A stretch of 64,000 nucleotides of DNA from Nitrospira sp. (GTDB lineage: Bacteria > Nitrospirota > Nitrospiria > Nitrospirales > Nitrospiraceae), in the NCBI GenBank assembly GCA_036984305.1, contig BQWY01000001.1, positions 682,001-746,000 of the forward strand, read 5' to 3'. The notes beneath the pieces were generated by a model, which saw only the letters and a list, made by a program, of their open reading frames with translations, was not told where the DNA came from and ran no database searches. The position numbers were made by a program, and so were the translations under genes. This document shows positions 59,479 through 64,000 of this stretch, in pieces; position 1 is the stretch's first letter; every line of letters starts with the position of its first letter.

Positions 59479-60381
59479 GTGCAGGGAGAACCGCATGTTC
59501 CGGTACTGTCCCGGGAAATCATCGATTGGATGCCAGGGGGGCAGGGTGCTGTCTATGTGGACTGCACGGTGGGATATGGCGGCCTTGCAAGTCGATTGCT
59601 ATCCGAGCGCTCGCTGGACGCACGCTTAATTGGTATCGATCGGGATCCGCTGGCCCTTCTGGCCGCCGCGAAGCGATTGGAAGCATTCGGAGCGAGGGTC
59701 ACGTTGATCGCCGGAAATTTTTCGAGACTGGGGTTGCATCTGGAGCAGGCTTGCGTGGGCCTCGTCGATGGAATCATTTTGGATTTGGGAGTGAGTTCTC
59801 CTCAGCTCGACAGCGCGGAACGAGGGTTCAGTTTCACGATGAGAGGCCCTTTGGATATGCGAATGACCGGCGCTGAAGGGCGGACGGCTGGCGACCTAGT
59901 AAATTGCCTGCCAGAAGTGGAGCTGGCAGATGTGATTTTTCAATATGGGGAAGAGCGCTATGCGCGCCGCATCGCCCGCGGCATTGCCCGTGCTCGAGAG
60001 CAAGCTCCTCTCTTGACGACGGTCGACCTTGCGGAGGTTATCCGCCGGGCTGTGCCGCCGGGCTATCGTCATGGGCGTCTGCATTGCGCCACGCGTACCT
60101 TTCAGGCCCTTCGCATCGCCGTCAATCGTGAATTGGATGAACTGGCGGAGGTGCTCCCCCAGGCCCTGCAGGCGTTAAAGCCGGGGGGCCGGCTGGCTGC
60201 CATCTCGTTTCACTCCCTTGAGGACCGGATCGTCAAGCATGCGTATCGAAATTGGTCCACCGGCGAACGGCCCCTCGCTCGGCTGCTTACCAAGAAGCCC
60301 ATCCAATCGTCTGACCAGGAGTGTGCCGAAAACCCACGTGCCCGGAGCGCGAAATTGCGCATAGCGGAGAGGTTGTCATGA
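59479..60381 (+). CDS. rsmH: 16S rRNA m4C1402 methyltransferase RsmH (MraW)
   Basis: A 300-residue SAM-dependent methyltransferase: HVPVLSREIIDWM, YVDCTVGYGGLASRLLSE (SAM loop), LIGIDRDPLALLAAAKRL, IILDLGVSSPQLDSAERGFS and the end LKPGGRLAAISFHSLEDRIV. It methylates C1402 of 16S rRNA. GTG 59479 is favoured because it lies after the promoter and gives MQGEPHVPVL, the usual family start; GTG 59452 is the alternative, inside the TGGG repeats. Its stop overlaps ftsL (ATGA). Confidence 0.9.
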   Translation: MQGEPHVPVLSREIIDWMPGGQGAVYVDCTVGYGGLASRLLSERSLDARLIGIDRDPLALLAAAKRLEAFGARVTLIAGNFSRLGLHLEQACVGLVDGIILDLGVSSPQLDSAERGFSFTMRGPLDMRMTGAEGRTAGDLVNCLPEVELADVIFQYGEERYARRIARGIARAREQAPLLTTVDLAEVIRRAVPPGYRHGRLHCATRTFQALRIAVNRELDELAEVLPQALQALKPGGRLAAISFHSLEDRIVKHAYRNWSTGERPLARLLTKKPIQSSDQECAENPRARSAKLRIAERLS

Positions 60382-60716
60382 ACCGACGACTATACAAGCC
60401 TCTATTGGTAGTGGCGCTGTTGGCATTCTTATTGGGCTATGTCTGGGAGCGGGTGGATATCGTGCGGGTGGGCTATAAACTGGAGCAATTGAAAGCTCAG
60501 AAGCTCGCGCTGGAGCGGGAGCGCGATGAATTAAGCGTGAGGCTAGCGGCACTGAGTTCGCCTGATCGAATCGCCCGGGCAGCTCGGGAGAGATTGGGGC
60601 TGGCGCCGCCACAGCCAGGACAGGTCGTGGTCGTTCATCGTGCGGATTCCCATCAGCCAGATTTGGAGGGTGGGCCTTCGATCGAGGTTCAAGTGGCTCG
60701 CCGCGAGTCCAGATAG
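60378..60716 (+). CDS. ftsL: Cell-division protein FtsL
   Basis: A 112-residue bitopic protein: short basic cytoplasmic N-terminus, one membrane helix (LLVVALLAFLLGYVWERV), then a coiled coil (KLEQLKAQKLALERERDELS) and a polar tail. Size, topology and position between rsmH and ftsI identify FtsL, though its sequence is poorly conserved. It pairs with FtsB and FtsQ at the septum. Start overlaps the rsmH stop by four bases. Confidence 0.8.
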   Translation: MNRRLYKPLLVVALLAFLLGYVWERVDIVRVGYKLEQLKAQKLALERERDELSVRLAALSSPDRIARAARERLGLAPPQPGQVVVVHRADSHQPDLEGGPSIEVQVARRESR

Positions 60717-60731
60717 GGTAGCGAGGCTGTT

Positions 60732-62486
60732 GTGCATCGGTGGCGTCGTAGGGTCGCCATAGCCGGATTAATGGTCGGGTTTGCACTTGTGCTGGCCCGA
60801 CTGGTCAATCTGCACATTCTCCAGGCCGCGGAACTCACGCAACGTGCGGAACGTCAACACTGGAAGGCCGTCACGCTGGAAGGCTCGCGTGGAACGATTT
60901 ACGATCGCAACGGCAAGGTCCTGGCCATTAACGTGGAAGTGCCCTCTGCTTTTGGCGTACCGACTGCGCTCGGCGATTTGCGAACCATTTCCCGCCGCTT
61001 GTCTCCCGTTTTGAACCTCCGTCCGCGCGATCTGGAGAAGAAGCTGAGACAGGATCGGCACTTTGTATGGCTGGCTCGCAAGCTCGACCCCGAGCAGGGG
61101 CGGAGATTGCAGGCGCTGGAGCTCGACGGAATTGGCGTCGTCATGGAGGGACGCCGGTTCTATCCCAAAGGTCCATTATTGGCTCATGTGCTGGGATTTG
61201 CCGGGATGGATGGCGAGGGATTGGAAGGCATCGAGCGCCGGTATGACAAATACTTGCGTGGCGACAAGCAAATCATGCTGTTGGAGCGCGATGCCCTCGG
61301 GAGGACCGTTCTCCCTCGCGGCGTTCAGGAGTCAGGCCCGGATGCCGGGCGGCATGTCACGCTGACCGTCGATGAAGTCGTCCAATACATTACGGAGCAG
61401 GAACTCGAAGCGGCTGTCGAATCGACGCGAGCCAAGGGCGGGATGGCCGTCGTCATGGAGCCCAACAGCGGCGCAATCCTGGCTATGGCGGTGAATCCAA
61501 GATTCGACCCCAACGTCGTCAAGTCGCTAAGCCCCGACCGATGGCGGAACCGCACCATCGCCGACACCTTCGAGCCCGGTAGCACGATGAAGGTGTTCAT
61601 GGGTGCAGCCGCGCTTGAAGAGCACGTGGCATCCCCGACCACCTCGTTCTTTGGGGAGTTTGGCCAAATGACGGTCGCCAACACGGTGATTCACGACCAC
61701 GAAAAAATCGGATGGATGACGTTCGCGGAGATGATCCACAAGTCCAGCAACATCGGAGCGGCCAAAGCCGCCATGCGACTCGGCGAGCAACGGCTGTATG
61801 CCTATTTGCGCAAGTTTGGCTTTGGGGAGCGAACGGATGCGGATTTGCCCGGGGAAGTGTCGGGCCTCTTGAGGCCGACCAAACAATGGGGTCGGCGAAG
61901 CTTGGCCTCGATCGCCATGGGGCAGGAAATCGGGGTGACGGCTCTGCAGTTGGCCTCGGCGATTTCGGCCATCGCGAATGGTGGGTCGCTGATGAAGCCC
62001 TACGTGGTGTCTGAAGTGCATGATTCGAAGGGGCGGGTGCTGGCGCAAATGGGACCGCAGTTGCGGAGACAGGTCGTATCGCAGGCCACCGCACAAGCCA
62101 TGACCACGATCCTGGAAGGTGTGGTGACCGACGGCACTGGCACGAAGGCGGCTGTTCCTGGCATTCGAGTGGCGGGAAAGACCGGGACGGCGCAAAAGGT
62201 CGATCCTCGGACCGGTGCCTACTCATCGACGATGGTGGTCGGCTCGTTTGTGGGCTTTGCGCCAGCCGAGGATCCACGTGTCACCATCGTCGTCGTTGTC
62301 GATGAACCGCAGGTCGATGCCTGGGGCGGTGCCGTCGCCGCACCGGCATTTCGTCGGATCGCCGAGCAGGTCCTGCCGCATCTTGGCGTGACCTCCAGTC
62401 CGATTGTGAAAATTGCCATGGCGACGACCGAGTCGCCTCTCTGTTCAGGGATGGGAACGCAGGGTGACCGCTGCCGAGTTGATTGA
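60732..62486 (+). CDS. ftsI: Septal peptidoglycan transpeptidase FtsI (PBP3)
   Basis: A 584-residue penicillin-binding protein: N-terminal membrane helix (VAIAGLMVGFALVLARLVNL), a pedestal domain starting LEGSRGTIYDRNGKVLA, and the transpeptidase with SxxK (FEPGSTMKVF, Ser284), SxN (KSSNIG) and KTGT (GKTGTAQKV). It cross-links septal peptidoglycan with FtsW. GTG start at 60732. A hydrophilic tail follows the last strand. Its end overlaps the murE start by 23 bases. Confidence 0.92.
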   Translation: MHRWRRRVAIAGLMVGFALVLARLVNLHILQAAELTQRAERQHWKAVTLEGSRGTIYDRNGKVLAINVEVPSAFGVPTALGDLRTISRRLSPVLNLRPRDLEKKLRQDRHFVWLARKLDPEQGRRLQALELDGIGVVMEGRRFYPKGPLLAHVLGFAGMDGEGLEGIERRYDKYLRGDKQIMLLERDALGRTVLPRGVQESGPDAGRHVTLTVDEVVQYITEQELEAAVESTRAKGGMAVVMEPNSGAILAMAVNPRFDPNVVKSLSPDRWRNRTIADTFEPGSTMKVFMGAAALEEHVASPTTSFFGEFGQMTVANTVIHDHEKIGWMTFAEMIHKSSNIGAAKAAMRLGEQRLYAYLRKFGFGERTDADLPGEVSGLLRPTKQWGRRSLASIAMGQEIGVTALQLASAISAIANGGSLMKPYVVSEVHDSKGRVLAQMGPQLRRQVVSQATAQAMTTILEGVVTDGTGTKAAVPGIRVAGKTGTAQKVDPRTGAYSSTMVVGSFVGFAPAEDPRVTIVVVVDEPQVDAWGGAVAAPAFRRIAEQVLPHLGVTSSPIVKIAMATTESPLCSGMGTQGDRCRVD

Positions 62487-63969
62487 GCCGATTGAAGCAG
62501 ATTTGAGAGTCGTGAGTCGGACGGGCAGTCTTGCCGTGCCCGTCGCGAATCTTACCGACGATTCCAGGCGCGTATCGCCGGGGACGCTGTTTGTTGCCGT
62601 GAAAGGCGAGCGTGTCGATGGGCATCGTTTCATCCCGCAGGCGGTACGGGATGGCGCGGCCGCGATTGTGGCGCAGGACGACCCGGGGCGGCTGACGATT
62701 CCCGTCGTTCGCGTGGCCGACAGCCGGCGCGCGGTGGGTCTCTTGGGAAGCAGCTACTTCGGAAATCCATCGGCCGGGTTGCGCATGATCGGTGTGACGG
62801 GAACGAATGGGAAGACTACGATTACCTACCTCTGTCGTGCGATTTTGGAATCGATCGGTCGCCGAGTCGGCGTGATCGGCACCGTCGCGTACGAAATCGG
62901 CGGGGAGCGGGTACCGGCTTCACACACGACGCCGGGTGCGTTGGAACTCCAGCAACTTCTGGCGCGAATGGTGAGCGCCAATCTAGATAGCGTGGCAATG
63001 GAAGTGTCGTCGCATGCACTGGCTCTGGATCGCACCATCGGATGTGAATACGACGTCGCGGTATTTACGAATTTGACGCAGGACCATTTGGACTTTCATC
63101 GGGACATGGACGACTACTTTGCCGCCAAACTCCGTTTATTCACCGGCTTGCACGATCAGGGGCGCAAGCCCAAGACCAAGCGCGCGATCGTCAACCTGGA
63201 CGATCCCCGCGGCGTCCGCATCAAACAGGCGGTCACGGTCCCTGTATGGACCTATGGACTTAACCCGGCGGCGGATTTGCGAGCGGAAGACGTGCAGCTT
63301 TCGGTCTCCGGCACCACCTTCTCCCTCGTGACGCCGGTCGGGCGCGCACGGGTCATGAGCAACCTGGTCGGAGAGCACAATATTTACAACGCATTGGCGG
63401 CGATCGGCGTCGGTCTGCACGAGGGGATTTCTTTGGAGGCCGTGTGTCGGGGTGTGGCGGCGGTCGGCAATGTGCCGGGGCGCTTCGAGCGGGTCGATGC
63501 CGGGCAGGCGTTCACCGTCGTGGTGGACTACGCGCATACCGAAGACGCGTTGGTGAATCTCCTGGCGGCGGCGCAGCGCCTCAAGACTGGACGGATCATT
63601 ACTGTGTTCGGCTGCGGCGGGGATCGGGATCGTACCAAACGCCCGAAGATGGGACGGGCTGCGGTGGAGGGGAGCGATGTGGTCGTCCTGACGTCTGACA
63701 ATCCGCGTACCGAGGATCCCGACGTCATCCTGCGCGACGTTGAAGTCGGGGTCAAGGAAGCGCTTCACCGTGCACCGCACGTCCACTATCGCATGGTTGC
63801 CGACCGTCGAGAGGCGATCCACGCGGCGGTACGGGAAGCGCAACCGGGCGACATGGTGCTGATCGCGGGAAAAGGCCATGAGGATTATCAGATCATCGGA
63901 ACCACGAAGCATCACTTCGACGATCGCGAGGTGGCACAGGACGCGATTCGGTCGATCAGAGTGTGGTAG
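62464..63969 (+). CDS. murE: UDP-MurNAc-tripeptide synthetase MurE
   Basis: A 501-residue Mur ligase: N-terminal UDP-binding domain (VSPGTLFVAVKGERVDGHRF), ATP loop IGVTGTNGKTTITYLCRA, MEVSSHALALDR, FTNLTQDHLDFH and the C-terminal DNPRTEDPDVI. The DNPR motif indicates meso-diaminopimelate as added amino acid, hence a Gram-negative-type wall. GTG 62464 gives the family-like start VTAAELIE and overlaps ftsI by 23 bases, so translation is probably coupled. Confidence 0.93.
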   Translation: MTAAELIEPIEADLRVVSRTGSLAVPVANLTDDSRRVSPGTLFVAVKGERVDGHRFIPQAVRDGAAAIVAQDDPGRLTIPVVRVADSRRAVGLLGSSYFGNPSAGLRMIGVTGTNGKTTITYLCRAILESIGRRVGVIGTVAYEIGGERVPASHTTPGALELQQLLARMVSANLDSVAMEVSSHALALDRTIGCEYDVAVFTNLTQDHLDFHRDMDDYFAAKLRLFTGLHDQGRKPKTKRAIVNLDDPRGVRIKQAVTVPVWTYGLNPAADLRAEDVQLSVSGTTFSLVTPVGRARVMSNLVGEHNIYNALAAIGVGLHEGISLEAVCRGVAAVGNVPGRFERVDAGQAFTVVVDYAHTEDALVNLLAAAQRLKTGRIITVFGCGGDRDRTKRPKMGRAAVEGSDVVVLTSDNPRTEDPDVILRDVEVGVKEALHRAPHVHYRMVADRREAIHAAVREAQPGDMVLIAGKGHEDYQIIGTTKHHFDDREVAQDAIRSIRVW

Positions 63970-63973
63970 CGCG

Positions 63974-64000
63974 ATGATCTACGGAGTCTGCGAATTTATG
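63974..64000 (+). CDS. Start of the next dcw gene (cut by the window end)
   Basis: Only 27 bases remain after murE. ATG 63974 opens a frame (MIYGVCEFM), and a second ATG at 63998 has GGAG eleven bases before it. In dcw order murF is expected here, but nothing in these few codons identifies it. Confidence 0.3.

Overview
The window is a GC-rich chromosomal segment with no rRNA or tRNA gene that I can see. Gene content and protein resemblance point to a Nitrospirota bacterium of the Nitrospira type: P460-like and c-type cytochromes, a hopanoid-type epimerase, a carotenoid-synthesis membrane protein, an aminoethylphosphonate locus and meso-diaminopimelate-type MurE. That assignment is inference from remembered families.

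Left part (1-13.3 kb, mostly + strand). It opens with a secreted haem/metal group: a truncated P460-like ORF, a small HTH protein, an exported HMA-like protein, a P460-type cytochrome and a possible cupredoxin-like protein. A TPR protein, a DsbA-like oxidoreductase, a copper-type P1B ATPase with four N-terminal Cys-rich modules and a DegQ/HtrA protease follow. Next come NikR, a translationally coupled DUF3842 protein and a TonB-dependent receptor, which look like a metal-responsive uptake unit. A 3-methyladenine DNA glycosylase ends in a hairpin terminator.

Middle (13.3-37.2 kb). A long - strand run carries a small exported protein, a GAF histidine-kinase-like protein without the phospho-acceptor His, a holin-like membrane protein, a DUF5666-like protein, a monohaem cytochrome c, a CruF-like carotenoid protein, HpnA and a farnesyl/geranylgeranyl diphosphate synthase. 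A + strand block of poorly characterised genes follows (zinc-knuckle proteins, a YajG-like lipoprotein containing a 31-bp palindrome, DUF2914, DUF1499), then a nitroreductase and an FNR-type reductase. A TetR-MFP-RND efflux operon (-), an RCC1-repeat lipoprotein, a Tll0287-like haem lipoprotein and a Tat-exported aldo/keto reductase complete the region.

Phosphonate locus (37.4-48.6 kb), the most interesting part. It holds a PEP mutase fused to a nucleotidyltransferase (-), a two-subunit phosphonopyruvate decarboxylase, a 2-aminoethylphosphonate transaminase, a free LicC-like cytidylyltransferase, a CDP-alcohol phosphotransferase with a degenerate nucleotidyltransferase domain, and a flippase-like membrane protein. 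Two glycosyltransferases lie beyond. The logic is PEP -> phosphonopyruvate -> phosphonoacetaldehyde -> AEP -> CMP-AEP -> transfer to an alcohol acceptor, probably a lipid. The PEP mutase has an atypical active-site motif with a lyase-type Cys, and only one of the three nucleotidyltransferase domains keeps the GxGxR signature.

Right part (48.7-64 kb). A PilZ protein sits with an unlisted 58-residue membrane protein. A very AT-rich island precedes a mobile-mystery A/B (HTH + Fic) pair. CstA, YajQ, a BNR-repeat lipoprotein, a repeat-tailed exported protein and AsnRS follow. An IS1595-type transposase with a convergent DUF3800 gene lies between a 16-bp inverted repeat. Then the dcw cluster begins (rsmH, ftsL, ftsI, murE) behind a strong promoter and a MraZ-box-like repeat, with no mraZ in sight.
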